Source: Candidatus Bathyarchaeota archaeon
Lineage (GTDB): Archaea; Thermoproteota; Bathyarchaeia; Bathyarchaeales; Bathycorpusculaceae
Length of the DNA stretch: 64,000 bases
Reading direction: 5' to 3'
NCBI GenBank assembly: GCA_026014595.1
Contig: JAOZHY010000009.1
Location: 62,001 to 126,000 of the forward strand
Shown: positions 1 to 8,645 of the stretch, in pieces
Layout: every line of letters begins with the position of its first letter
Numbering within the stretch: position 1 is the first letter of the stretch
The notes under the pieces: model-generated
What the model was told of the DNA's origin: nothing
The model's database searches: none
What the model saw: only the letters and a program-made list of their open reading frames with translations
Translations under genes and position numbers: made by a program

Positions 1-2651
1 GCTAACACTGTCTCTTCGTCCAACGTTTCCACCGTAAATCCTTTTTTCTTGCATAACTGAAGCATCTTATAGTTGTCAGCCATCACGTACCCGTAGATTT
101 TCTTCACACCCATATCCCTTCCGATTTCGATAAGAGAATCCATAAGTTTTGAACCGAGTCTGAGCCCCTGCCACTGGTCGCCTACTAGAATGGCGAACTC
201 GCCGCTTTTCCCGTCGGAACTCACGATTAATCGCACAGCACCGATTATCGGCTTGCCACCTTCCTGCAACTCAGCCACTATAGCGATTTCCCGGTCGTAG
301 TCCAGATTGCAGTACCGCGTCAACATTTCATGAGGTATTTCCTTTATGATTTCGAAAAACCGGAACCGCATCGTTTCCGGAGAGAGAGACTTCAAGAACT
401 CGTCAAAACGCGCTTCGTCTTCAGGCTGTATTGGCCTAAGCAGCACTTGCGTGTCGTTTTTCAGTTTTCTGGTGGTAACGTACTTTTTCGGGTAAGCAGC
501 GATGAGATGCTCATCGTGGTGGACTGCGACTTCCCGTATGACCCTGTCCCAGTCTATAACCATCCGGGCATCGACAGCAACGGCACTGCTACCGCTAACC
601 ATCAGCGGGTTCACATCAATCTCTGCGACTTCGGGGAAGTCTGTGACAAGCTGCGAAAACTTCACCAAAATTTCCTCAAGAACGCCGACGTCAAGAGGCG
701 AACCGCTGGCTAAAGCGTGCTTGTAGATGGCGGTGCTCTCAATTAGCTGTCTTGCAAGCACTTGATTCAACGGCGGAAACCCAACGCTCATGTCTCTGAA
801 CAGTTCAGTTGCGGTTCCGCCTGCGCCGAAGATGATAACGGCGCCGAATTGAGGGTCCTTCTTGGAGCCTATGATTAGTTCATAGCCTTTTTCGCGTATC
901 ATGGGCTGGATTGCGACGCCTTGGAACTCGGCTGTGCTGTTGTGGTTCTTGACGCGCCAGGAGAGTTCCTCGAAAGAGAGGGCAGTTTCCGAGGGAGAGC
1001 AAACAGTTAAGACGCCACCGATTCTGGATTTGTGCGTGACCTGAGGCGACAGGGCTTTCATGACGGCGGGGTAGCCCAGTTCGGAAACCAGCACCTGAGC
1101 TTCTTCGGGACTTCGCGCTACTATGGTCTTCACAGTTGGAATCTTGTACTCTTCCAAGAAACGCAGGGACTCAGGCAAGCTAAGGACTTTTCGTCCTTCG
1201 CAGAAAGCGCGTCTGAGGATTCCCTTGAGAAAAGCAGGGTTGGTTTGCTTCACGTAAAGGTCCTTCGGCGTCTGGTAAAGCAGCGCCAGGTTTTGGGTGT
1301 AGCTGTACATGTGCATAAAGGTTGACGCTGCATCTTCAGGGTTTGCGAAAGAGGGAATGCCGTTCCGCCGCAGAAATCTGCGGGCTTCCCTGCAGCGGCT
1401 GTCTTCACTCATCAAACACGTGAGAAACGGCTTCCCAGTCTGCTTCGCCAACGCCACAATGGTCTCTGCGAGGGCAAGGGGGTCAGTTGCGCCCTGAAGC
1501 GTGTATATGACGAGGAAACCATGGCTTTGCGGGTCTTTCAGGCAAATTTCTATGACGGCCCTGAACCTGTCAGGCGTCGCTTCCTCATGGATGTCGATAG
1601 GGTTGGCTGCGCGGCAGTAAGGCGGCAGAACCTTCTTCAAGGCTTGTACGGTTTCGGCGCTCAGCGGTGAGAGTTTTCCGGCTTTGGCGATGAGGTGGTC
1701 TGTGGCCATTATGCTTGGGCCGCCCGCGTTCGCGATTATCGTCAAGTTAGGGCCAGTCGGGTTGGGCTGCATCGCCAAAGCCTCGGCGCAGTTGAAAAGG
1801 TCGTTGATGGTATAGACGCGGACGATTCCCGCGCGTTTGAATGCGGCGTCGTAGACTGCGTCTTCTCCGCTTAAAGCGCCCGTGTGTGTAAGTGCTACTT
1901 CGATGCTTTCTCGGAAGCGTCCAGCCTTAATTAGCACTATAGGCTTAGTCCTCGCAAATTCGCGTGCGGCACTCATGAATTTCCGCGGGTTCTTTAGGTA
2001 TTCAACGTAGAGTACGATGCTTCGGGTCTGCGGGTCATTTCCGAAGTAGTCGATGAGGTCACCGAGTTCCACGTCAAGCATCGAGCCCGTGGAGACGACG
2101 GCGCTGAATCCAACCTGAGCCTCCCAAGCCCAGTCTAAGGCTGAAGCACATAACGCGGCGCTCTGGGATATGAACGCGATTTTTCCTGGGATGGCTTGCT
2201 TGTCGGCGAAGGTGGCGTACAAGTTGTTTTTGGGTCTTATCACGCCGAAACTGTTGGGTCCGATGATGCGCATACCAAAAGTTTTCTGGTGTTCGAGCAC
2301 CTGTTTTTCAAGTACGGCGCCGTCCGCGCCTGTTTCTCTGAAGCCTGCGGAGATTATTATTATTCCTGAGACTCCGGCTTTTCCGCATTCCTCAACGATT
2401 TGCGGGACCGTGTGCGCTGGTGTGGCTATGATGGCGAGGTCTATTTTCTGGGGGATTTTGCTAATGCTGGAATAGGCAGCGATTCCCTGCACTGTTTTTC
2501 TGAAAGGGTTCACAGGAAAAACGGCGCCCGTGTACCCAGCGCCTGTCAGGTTTCGGATGAGTTTGGCACCTATGGAACCTTCTCTTTCACTGGCGCCTAT
2601 TACGGCGATGCTTTTTGGGTTGAAAATGCGACCGAGGTTCTCGATTCCCAA
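1..2651 (-). CDS. ADP-forming acyl/acetyl-CoA synthetase fused to C-terminal GNAT acetyltransferase (partial)
   Basis: The reading frame runs leftward off the window, with about 883 codons visible and no stop. The N-terminus is the CoA-binding Rossmann domain (SIAVIGAS). A succinyl-CoA-ligase-like domain follows with the phospho-histidine segment THTGALSG near residue 254, where the catalytic His of archaeal ACD alpha subunits lies. An ATP-grasp (beta) domain spans about 470-700, and a GNAT domain (LRPIQPEDE, then GDQWQGLRLG) spans about 735-883. The family interconverts acetyl-CoA, ADP and Pi with acetate, CoA and ATP. The same fusion with a catalytically dead N-terminal part is the bacterial Pat protein-lysine acetyltransferase, but here the His is kept. 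I chose the TTG at 2651 because no in-frame ATG or GTG precedes the domain; a CTG seven codons upstream is the alternative. Only the last few residues seem to be missing. Confidence 0.9.
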   Translation of the reverse strand, partial: MGIENLGRIFNPKSIAVIGASEREGSIGAKLIRNLTGAGYTGAVFPVNPFRKTVQGIAAYSSISKIPQKIDLAIIATPAHTVPQIVEECGKAGVSGIIIISAGFRETGADGAVLEKQVLEHQKTFGMRIIGPNSFGVIRPKNNLYATFADKQAIPGKIAFISQSAALCASALDWAWEAQVGFSAVVSTGSMLDVELGDLIDYFGNDPQTRSIVLYVEYLKNPRKFMSAAREFARTKPIVLIKAGRFRESIEVALTHTGALSGEDAVYDAAFKRAGIVRVYTINDLFNCAEALAMQPNPTGPNLTIIANAGGPSIMATDHLIAKAGKLSPLSAETVQALKKVLPPYCRAANPIDIHEEATPDRFRAVIEICLKDPQSHGFLVIYTLQGATDPLALAETIVALAKQTGKPFLTCLMSEDSRCREARRFLRRNGIPSFANPEDAASTFMHMYSYTQNLALLYQTPKDLYVKQTNPAFLKGILRRAFCEGRKVLSLPESLRFLEEYKIPTVKTIVARSPEEAQVLVSELGYPAVMKALSPQVTHKSRIGGVLTVCSPSETALSFEELSWRVKNHNSTAEFQGVAIQPMIREKGYELIIGSKKDPQFGAVIIFGAGGTATELFRDMSVGFPPLNQVLARQLIESTAIYKHALASGSPLDVGVLEEILVKFSQLVTDFPEVAEIDVNPLMVSGSSAVAVDARMVIDWDRVIREVAVHHDEHLIAAYPKKYVTTRKLKNDTQVLLRPIQPEDEARFDEFLKSLSPETMRFRFFEIIKEIPHEMLTRYCNLDYDREIAIVAELQEGGKPIIGAVRLIVSSDGKSGEFAILVGDQWQGLRLGSKLMDSLIEIGRDMGVKKIYGYVMADNYKMLQLCKKKGFTVETLDEETVL

Positions 2652-2712
2652 GTTAGCTTCTGCCTTCTTCAGAGAGGCGGTTTCTGAATGAATGTATAGA
2701 GGTTGCGAGTGG

Positions 2713-2721
2713 CTTTAAATT
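2713..2721 (-). promoter_or_regulatory. TATA box of the acyl-CoA synthetase gene
   Basis: Read on the minus strand this is AATTTAAAG, about 25 bp before a probable transcription start near 2690 and about 60 bp before the chosen TTG start. Inference from archaeal promoter spacing only. Confidence 0.4.
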
Positions 2722-2861
2722 TTCTGTGAGCTGCCCAGCGTGAAAGATTGCTAAGTATTTAGCAGGTTTCGGGAAAGACCCACGGTTTTTCCTCGAAGGC
2801 GAGATAATCTTCTTATCGTACAATTGGCTCTCCTCAAACAAATGATGAGAGGTGCTGCTGC

Positions 2862-3620
2862 GTGGGCGCCGTTAAGGTGATAGCTGTTGAGAATTTGCCG
2901 TTAATTAAGAAAGGAGATAACCTAGCTGAACTAATTTTTAAGGCGGTTGAAAAGCAGAATACGCCTTTGCAGGAGGGTGACGTGATAGTTGTTACTCATG
3001 TTGCCGCTTCTAAAGCCGAGGGAAATGTCGTCAACCTCGATGAAGTTGTTCCGTCGGAGCGAGCTAAAGAAATAGCAAAGCAGACGGGGAAGGAGCCTGC
3101 TGTGGTCGAGGTTATTCTACGAGAAACAAAAGAAATCGTGCGCATGGGCAACAACAGCCTAATCGTAGAAACCAAGAGCGGCATTGTCTGCGCAAACGCT
3201 GGGGTGGACAGGTCGAATGTTGAAGGCGAAAGAAACCTGGTGTTGCTGCCGAAAGACCCTGATGCGTCCGCGCGGAAAATCAGGCAAGACATAAAGAAGC
3301 TCACAGGTTGCAATGTTGCAGTGATAGTTTCTGACACGCATGGAAGACCGCTAAGGAGGGGGGAGATAAACGTGGCGATAGGTGTGGCAGGAATAAAGCC
3401 CATCCGGGACAGACGCGGCGAAAAAGACCTGTTCGGTTACGTTCTAAGGATAAAGCAGACGGCAATCGCCGACGAGTTAGCCTCAGCAGCAGAGCTTGTA
3501 ATAGGACAAGCAGACGAAGGGGTTCCTGTTGCCATCATCAGAGGATACAAATACCGCGCAGATGAAAACGTGTCAGCACGAGAACTCACCAGACCGAAAG
3601 AAATAGACCTGTTCAGATAA
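2862..3620 (+). CDS. cofE: Coenzyme F420-0:L-glutamate ligase CofE
   Basis: This cytosolic enzyme adds L-glutamates to F420-0 with GTP, the last steps of coenzyme F420 synthesis. The 252-residue product matches the usual single-domain archaeal CofE length. Visible family signatures are the start IAVENLPLIKKGD, VVTHVAASKAEG, CANAGVDRSNV, VSDTHGRPLRRGE (metal and GTP site) and the AIADELASAAEL helix. The start is GTG, with GAGAGGTG about seven bases upstream as ribosome-binding site. It leads a rightward cluster with the aldolase at 3695 and the SCP2 protein at 4370. No FbiB-like C-terminal nitroreductase domain is present. Identification is firm. Confidence 0.97.
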   Translation: MGAVKVIAVENLPLIKKGDNLAELIFKAVEKQNTPLQEGDVIVVTHVAASKAEGNVVNLDEVVPSERAKEIAKQTGKEPAVVEVILRETKEIVRMGNNSLIVETKSGIVCANAGVDRSNVEGERNLVLLPKDPDASARKIRQDIKKLTGCNVAVIVSDTHGRPLRRGEINVAIGVAGIKPIRDRRGEKDLFGYVLRIKQTAIADELASAAELVIGQADEGVPVAIIRGYKYRADENVSARELTRPKEIDLFR

Positions 3621-3694
3621 GCTTTAAACTCGAAACGATAGTCATTTTTTGAACGACCTTAAACGATTATTTTGGTGAAGGCGGAAGCACAAAA

Positions 3695-4342
3695 ATGAAC
3701 GCTAAAACGATTGAGGACATCGGCAGAAAGCTATCGAAAGCGGGCAAAAGACTTCATGAGCAAGGGCTGGTAATTGGAAGTAGCGGAAACATAAGCGCCA
3801 GAATACCCGGCACAGAGACATTTCTGATAAAGCCTTCTGGTGTGCGAATGGGATTCTTGAAGCCTGAAGAACTGGTGCTCGTAAACCTTGAAGGAAAAAA
3901 GGTCAAGGGAGAACTAGACGTTTCTTTGGAAACCCCTATGCACGCGGCTATCTACAGAGCACGAGGAGATGTCCAAGCGGTCGTGCACACGCATCCGCCT
4001 ACAGCAACAGCTTTCGGAATCGCAAAGATGGAAGTTCTCCCGCTGCAGATTGAGATGTTCATGCGTTTCCCAAACGGCGTCCCAGTCGTTCCTTTCGAAG
4101 CGCCGGGCTCAAAAGCGCTCGCGGAAACTGTGCAGAAAAAGATTGCGAACTGCGACGCCTTGATTCTTGAAAACCACGGCATCGTCACTGTGGGCTCAAA
4201 CATCGAAGCCGCTTGCGACTTGAACGAGATGGTTGAGGAAGCTGCCAAGATTCAGTTTATTGTCACGCTTTTAACAGGCAAAGACGCAGTGAATTTAGCG
4301 GAACTAAAGCAAAAGTTCAAAACAGAGAGCACTGTAAAATAG
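3695..4342 (+). CDS. Class II aldolase, L-fuculose-1-phosphate aldolase-like
   Basis: A zinc-dependent class II aldolase/adducin family protein of 215 residues, the usual single-domain size. It shows the phosphate-binding SSGNISAR motif (residues 29-36), the zinc ligands in VVHTHPP, a glutamate in the QIEMF segment and the third zinc site in LENHGIV. Known relatives cleave fuculose-1-phosphate to lactaldehyde and dihydroxyacetone phosphate. The methanogen homologue is thought to supply lactaldehyde for the lactate moiety of F420. Its position 75 bp after cofE, on the same strand, fits that role, which remains inference. A ribulose-phosphate or methylthioribulose-phosphate substrate cannot be excluded from sequence. 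Confidence 0.85.
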   Translation: MNAKTIEDIGRKLSKAGKRLHEQGLVIGSSGNISARIPGTETFLIKPSGVRMGFLKPEELVLVNLEGKKVKGELDVSLETPMHAAIYRARGDVQAVVHTHPPTATAFGIAKMEVLPLQIEMFMRFPNGVPVVPFEAPGSKALAETVQKKIANCDALILENHGIVTVGSNIEAACDLNEMVEEAAKIQFIVTLLTGKDAVNLAELKQKFKTESTVK

Positions 4343-4369
4343 CAGAAAACAACCGAGGATATGTGACAG

Positions 4370-4699
4370 ATGGAAGTTAAAACGCCTAGAGAATTTTTCG
4401 AAAAAGTCTTGCCCAGCAGATTCAAGCCCGACAAAGCAGCAGGCATAGATGTCACTGTTCAAGTAAGCATCCTTGGTCCAGACGGGGGCGATTGGGTAGT
4501 TACCATTAAGAACCAGCAACTGCAAGTCGAAGAGGGAACAGTGCCTTCGCCGACTCTGCAAGTTAAGATGTCGGAAAAGGATTACTTGGACGTGATCAAC
4601 GGCAAGGTAAGTGGAGAACGTGCCTTTTTCACTGGGAAGCTTCAGATTAACGGAGACATTGGGCTAGCTTTAAAATTAAGGAATGCGGGATTCTTTTAG
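4370..4699 (+). CDS. SCP2 sterol-carrier-domain protein
   Basis: A 109-residue single-domain protein. It has an N-terminal helix (TPREFFEKVLPSRF), a beta-sheet core with the GGDWVVTIKN turn, the SPTLQVKMSEKDYLDVINGK region and the terminal GKLQINGDIGLALKLRNAGFF, all typical of the SCP-2 fold. The fold holds a hydrophobic ligand such as a lipid or acyl-CoA. The archaeal ligand is unknown. It starts 27 bp after the aldolase and is probably cotranscribed with it. The gene ends 7 bp before the opposed lrp gene. Confidence 0.85.
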   Translation: MEVKTPREFFEKVLPSRFKPDKAAGIDVTVQVSILGPDGGDWVVTIKNQQLQVEEGTVPSPTLQVKMSEKDYLDVINGKVSGERAFFTGKLQINGDIGLALKLRNAGFF

Positions 4700-4706
4700 A
4701 CGCGCT

Positions 4707-5234
4707 TTATTCCGTAATTTTATTGTTCATCTTTAACAATTCCGTGGCAAGAAAAGCAAAAGTGAAAGGCAGAGTGCTTCTTTCTTCTTCAAGGTTGATT
4801 AAGAATGTGTTCAGTTCCACAATGCTTGAGTCCATGTTGTTTTTTGCGTTTCTTCGGAACGCATCGTAGGAGGCATAGTTTTGATGAAACGAAATGATTA
4901 CAGCGTCGTAGCCCAAACCCATTCCACGCTGAATTAGAACAACTCCTGAAGGAGTTTTGCCTACGGTTTCTGGATGTGTGTTCCGAAACGCATCTATTTC
5001 TTTTTTGGTTAATTTAGGGTCTAATTTCACAAAATTCAAAGCCATGATTGTGTAACCAATTTTGCTGAAGTTAGGAATAATCGTGTATTCCTTGATGTAC
5101 CCTTCTTTTTCCAGCTTGCTCCTCAACCTAGTTGTAGTGGGCTGCGACGCACCTATCGCTTTGGAGAGTTCTCTGTCACTTCTCCGAGAATTCTTCATAA
5201 GTTCAGACAATAATCTTCTCTCGATTTCTTTCAT
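4707..5234 (-). CDS. Lrp/AsnC-family transcriptional regulator
   Basis: A 175-residue protein with an N-terminal helix-turn-helix: LLSELMKNSRRSDRELSKAIGASQPTTTRLRSKLEKEGYI is Lrp-like, and PTTTRLRSKL is the recognition helix. An alpha/beta ligand-binding half follows (YTIIPNFSKIGYTIMALNFV). The C-terminal half is longer and less typical than a standard RAM domain, so the effector cannot be named. The start is supported by AGGGGAAGGGAGAA upstream in its own reading direction. The promoter contains a palindrome just downstream of the TATA box, which suggests autoregulation. It is convergent with the SCP2 gene. Confidence 0.85.
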   Translation of the reverse strand: MKEIERRLLSELMKNSRRSDRELSKAIGASQPTTTRLRSKLEKEGYIKEYTIIPNFSKIGYTIMALNFVKLDPKLTKKEIDAFRNTHPETVGKTPSGVVLIQRGMGLGYDAVIISFHQNYASYDAFRRNAKNNMDSSIVELNTFLINLEEERSTLPFTFAFLATELLKMNNKITE

Positions 5235-5261
5235 TCTCTTTTCTCCCTTCCCCTATCTGTA

Positions 5262-5288
5262 AGTACCTTAGGTACTACCAATATATTT
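5262..5288 (-). promoter_or_regulatory. TATA box and palindromic operator of the lrp gene
   Basis: The interrupted palindrome AGTACC-TTA-GGTACT occupies 5262-5276, and AAATATATT (minus strand) at 5279-5288 is a TATA box. In the minus-strand direction the palindrome lies directly downstream of the TATA box and upstream of the start codon at 5234. A bound dimer there would block polymerase. The binding protein is probably the adjacent Lrp, by inference. Confidence 0.6.
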
Positions 5289-5344
5289 GTCGTCAGAAAA
5301 ATAATAAATCTTCCTTATTAATCTGTCGCAAAACGTACATAAGG

Positions 5345-5890
5345 CTATGCCAACGCAAGTTTATCGACTGCTTCCTTCGGCAGAAGATCCTCGCCCACCT
5401 TAAACGTCTGAGGTTCCTCAATCTCTAATATTGCCTGTAAAGCTTCCGCGCCGAGCTCGCAAATAAGCCTCAGGAGTTCTGCCTTGGCGACTTCGAAGTG
5501 CTGTTTAAAAGAAGCAGAGTTGCTGTATAGTGTTCCGGCAAACGCACATATCTCGGATTTTTTCAGGTACCATTCCACCTTCCCGGTTCGGCGGTTTATG
5601 TCGAAGGTAACTGGTCCAGCCCTGCAGGTTTCAGGCTTCACTGGATGCACTATGCACTTGCTCGCGTTTTTGTCATAGAACACGCAGAAACCAAGCTTAT
5701 CAACTGCTGGATACGAATAACGTGCATGCGAAAAAAGTGTCTCAACGTGAATTTTTTGCTTCTCAAGATACTCCGTAATGATTTTTTGGCGGCTCTCAGT
5801 TAGCGGTGGTTTTGCGTCTCGGCAACAGGTGCCTTTGCAGGTGCAGCATATCTGGAAAGCGCAAGTTTTTTCCGCAGAGTCTTCGGACAT
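5345..5890 (-). CDS. YkgJ-family cysteine-cluster protein
   Basis: A 181-residue protein with the N-terminal cysteine cluster CCTCKGTCCRDA, then CVFYD..CIVHPVKPETCR, the pattern of the YkgJ/UPF0153 family proposed to bind zinc or an iron-sulfur cluster. The cysteine spacing (four in the first cluster, then singles in GFCVFYD, SKCIVH and ETCRAG) fits an 8-Cys family. The biochemical role is unknown, and the relatives are mostly annotated as Fe-S or zinc oxidoreductases without proof. It starts 22 bp downstream of the GCS2-like ligase on the same strand, so the two are likely cotranscribed. Confidence 0.8.
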   Translation of the reverse strand: MSEDSAEKTCAFQICCTCKGTCCRDAKPPLTESRQKIITEYLEKQKIHVETLFSHARYSYPAVDKLGFCVFYDKNASKCIVHPVKPETCRAGPVTFDINRRTGKVEWYLKKSEICAFAGTLYSNSASFKQHFEVAKAELLRLICELGAEALQAILEIEEPQTFKVGEDLLPKEAVDKLALA

Positions 5891-5911
5891 ACAGGTCTTT
5901 CTATAACTGTT

Positions 5912-7081
5912 TCAGAAGTAGGGTTGGTTATCAGAAAGGCACTTAATAAGTTTTGTATAAACGCTAACAACAGCTTCCTTAAAATCTGTTCTTTGAGCCT
6001 TCTTCAGAACATCGCCGCGTATAAGCTCAGACAGGTTGCCTTCATCAATTCTTTTCTTTACTATCCACAGATACTTGGCCTCTTCCTCACTAGCGTTGTC
6101 CACCGCTACATTGAAGAAGTGCTGGCAAACCTCCCGTGCCGATGCGCCTCCAAGATGTCGAACTTTGGCGTTCAATCCATCCGCCACCACAGCGTTGAAG
6201 TCTTCGATGAGAAGCTGATGCGGCAAAGGCTCCACCTCCTCAGAAAGCAAACCGCGGAGGGCGGCGCGAATGAAACAGCTTAAAGCCACATCGGATTTAA
6301 CGCATTCTTGCTCATCCATCACACGCACTTCTAGGGCGGAACGGTCAAATCTGAAGATGACGCCCCGCGAGTTCACCCACTCCTTGAAGAGAAGTGTTTG
6401 CCCAACCCCAGCCTCAGCTAGGTCCCGCGAGTACCGTCCAATAACTTCTTGCCTGTACTGGTCAAACGACAAAATAGGTTCTGGAATGACCTCGCCGGTC
6501 ACTGATGGAATTTCCCGCTGATTCAGCCTGTAAAAACTCAAGCGATTATCCACGTTTGGACCTATGGCACCCTCGTAGATTGGTGAGGATGCAGAAACGG
6601 CGGGAAGATAAGCGCACAAGTAACCGAGCAGATTGTGCAGTTTAACGCCGGTTTTCTCTTTGGCGTATGGAAGGTTGAGGTGATAACTCTGAATGTTTAG
6701 CCAGCCGTGCTGTTTGAGGTTAAAGACCTTGCCGTATTCCTCGTAGATTTTCCTGTGGCGGTGAGACCACACGCGGGTTTCGTCAAGCCTAAGCAGCGGG
6801 TGCATACCCGTTCCCAGAAGACCTGCGTGGTATTTCTTCCACAAGAAAGCCAGCAGAGTCTCCACGGCGCCCTGCATAGTCTCCTCAAACGCCAAAGGCG
6901 ACTCAAAAGGCTCGTTAGCCTTAATCTCCATCACGTGCAATTGGAGTTCTTTCCCGAACGTGAAAGCGGGCAACTCCACGAAGTTGGTGATTTTCCCGCT
7001 GAAGTCCTTTATGACCTGGTCGACGATGGGCAAAGCCTTCAATTCTTCGTTAACAAGAGAAAACTCGTGCTCGGGACCCAT
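5912..7081 (-). CDS. Glutamate-cysteine ligase (GCS2)-family carboxylate-amine ligase
   Basis: A 389-residue protein of the GCS2/YbdK ATP-dependent ligase family. Recognisable parts are the N-terminal EHEFSLV (equivalent of the EEEF nucleotide/metal motif), the GTGMHPLL and HGWLNIQSYHLNLPY segments, the SASSPIYEG loop, and RFDRSALEVRVMDEQEC near residue 252. The family joins an amino acid to glutamate or another carboxylate using ATP. The substrates are not predictable here. The ATG at 7081 is the only canonical start before an in-frame stop, although it leaves a very short leader before the EHEF motif. Its partner is the YkgJ protein 22 bp downstream. Confidence 0.8.
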   Translation of the reverse strand: MGPEHEFSLVNEELKALPIVDQVIKDFSGKITNFVELPAFTFGKELQLHVMEIKANEPFESPLAFEETMQGAVETLLAFLWKKYHAGLLGTGMHPLLRLDETRVWSHRHRKIYEEYGKVFNLKQHGWLNIQSYHLNLPYAKEKTGVKLHNLLGYLCAYLPAVSASSPIYEGAIGPNVDNRLSFYRLNQREIPSVTGEVIPEPILSFDQYRQEVIGRYSRDLAEAGVGQTLLFKEWVNSRGVIFRFDRSALEVRVMDEQECVKSDVALSCFIRAALRGLLSEEVEPLPHQLLIEDFNAVVADGLNAKVRHLGGASAREVCQHFFNVAVDNASEEEAKYLWIVKKRIDEGNLSELIRGDVLKKAQRTDFKEAVVSVYTKLIKCLSDNQPYF

Positions 7082-7375
7082 GACCTCTAGAGGCTTGTAC
7101 GTTGCAGTTCCTCTCTACTCATCAGTTAACGCGAGTATAATGCAAAGATGATTTAAACGTAACTGCAAAAAATTTGCAAACAGACCAGCCAACACAGATG
7201 CCACGCGAAAGTCCAAGCTCTATAAAAAGGAGCTATAGTCTTTTCCGAGCGCTAGTTCCAGCTAAAAGAGCATGCATTCTGAGTCATCTGCCTGAAACAA
7301 TGCCTAATCGATACAGATAAATTTTTCATCGACGGTGATGTTAGCTGTCTTCAAGGGTGAACTCGTATCTTAACC
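7082..7375. other. Divergent intergenic region between GCS2-like ligase and cbiB
   Basis: This 294-bp region separates divergently transcribed genes. It contains an imperfect inverted repeat, AGCTCTATAAAAAGGAGCTAT, at about 7214-7234 that includes a TATA-like CTATAAAAAG. A second TATA-like GATAAATTT lies at about 7316-7324, placed suitably for cbiB. I see no tRNA and no convincing open reading frame. No cobalamin riboswitch is recognisable. Confidence 0.4.
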
Positions 7376-8344
7376 GTGCTGCTTGCTGTCGCCGTTCTCG
7401 TGTTAGCCATAGTCCTAGACTTGATTCTTGGTGACCCTTCGCCGAATTATCCTGAGAAAACAGCGTTCAAGCTGCATCCAACCGTGCTGATGGGCAAATT
7501 CACCAAGCTGCTGGAACCGCACTTCAAAAGCCCAGACCCGCAAACAGCCAAGCTCCTCGGAGTTCTCTTGGCTTTGACGGTGATTGCCACATTTGCGGTT
7601 CCCGTTTACCTCGGCTTGTGGGCGCTTTACACGCTGGTCAGCGTCTTCGTTTACGCTTTCTTCGGCATCATCCTCCTCAAACTCACCATATGCATAAAAC
7701 TTGAAACCGACTGGGCGAAAGCCGCAGCCAAAGCCATCCAGCAAAACGACCTCACAGAAGCAAAAAAATACAGCCACTTCAGCAGAAGAGACAGCAAAGA
7801 CCTAAACGGCGCCCAAATAAGCTCAGCGGTCATCGAATCCATGGCGGAGAACCTCATAGACTTCAAACTCAGCCCAATCCTCGCATTCGCCCTCTTCGGC
7901 GTCACAGGCGCCATCGCGTTCCGCGCAGTCAACACGCTCGACGGCATGGTTGGCTTCAAAGACCCCGAACACCTGCACACAGGCTGGTTCAGCGCCAACC
8001 TCGACCACGTTGTAAACTTTATCCCTTCGCGGTTGACAGGCATCCTGATCGTAGCAGCCGCAGCCATTCTTGGCGAAGACTACAGGAACGCTTGGACGGT
8101 TGCCCGCAGAGACCACCAAAAAACGCCAAGCCGAAACCACGGCTGGCCAATGGCAGCCATGGCTGGAGCACTACGAGTGCAGCTGGAAAAACCTGGACAA
8201 TACGTTCTCGGCGACGAGTTGGAGCCACTGTCTCCCGACAAGATATTGCTTGCGCTGAAGCTTCGGAACATGGCTGTTGTCCTGTGCGTGCTGCTGAGTT
8301 TGCCCATTATCCTGCTTGTGCGCTTGTACTTTTTGCCGCTTTAG
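7376..8344 (+). CDS. cbiB: Adenosylcobinamide-phosphate synthase CbiB/CobD
   Basis: An integral membrane protein of 322 residues that attaches aminopropanol (or its phosphate) to adenosylcobyric acid in cobalamin synthesis. Family motifs are LDLILGDPSPNYPEKTAFKLHPTVLMG at the N-terminus, SRRDSKDLNGAQISSAVIESMAENLID in the centre, FRAVNTLDGMVGFK, and DHQKTPSRNHGWPMAAMAGAL (each seen in the expected order). Hydrophobic spans lie at about 2-18, 60-100, 165-185, 215-235 and 295-320. The start is GTG. It is a lone cobalamin gene in this window, so corrinoid synthesis depends on genes elsewhere. Confidence 0.95.
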   Translation: MLLAVAVLVLAIVLDLILGDPSPNYPEKTAFKLHPTVLMGKFTKLLEPHFKSPDPQTAKLLGVLLALTVIATFAVPVYLGLWALYTLVSVFVYAFFGIILLKLTICIKLETDWAKAAAKAIQQNDLTEAKKYSHFSRRDSKDLNGAQISSAVIESMAENLIDFKLSPILAFALFGVTGAIAFRAVNTLDGMVGFKDPEHLHTGWFSANLDHVVNFIPSRLTGILIVAAAAILGEDYRNAWTVARRDHQKTPSRNHGWPMAAMAGALRVQLEKPGQYVLGDELEPLSPDKILLALKLRNMAVVLCVLLSLPIILLVRLYFLPL

Positions 8345-8645
8345 GCAGCAGTGCGCGTTTTTACAAACATGTTAATAATGCGCAACAGAGTCTCTTCGAC
8401 GCCAAAGTTTAAGCTACTTCAGCGGTAGGCGAATTTGACTGATTAATCCACCGAATATTCAGCCGAAAGTATAGGGAAATCCACCGTGTTTCTGCCATCG
8501 GCTTGGTGTATGTGGCAGCGGTACTTGAGAAAGCGACACGCAGAGTGGGATTTGCTGGGGTTCTGGATTCGCAAATTAAAGAAGGAAAATCGCGATGACT
8601 ACAGCCATCGTGAGTTTGAATTGAAGGTTTATTGGAAAGTTGTGT
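8345..8645. other. Intergenic region after cbiB
   Basis: About 300 bp between the ends of the convergent genes cbiB and tfs. I see a duplicated AATCCACCG at about 8445 and 8479, and no supported gene. The antisense reading frame crossing it is an overlap of tfs in another frame. Confidence 0.4.

Noticed and set aside
7082-7375. Cobalamin riboswitch before cbiB
   Set aside because: No conserved box pattern was found and such riboswitches are not established in archaea.
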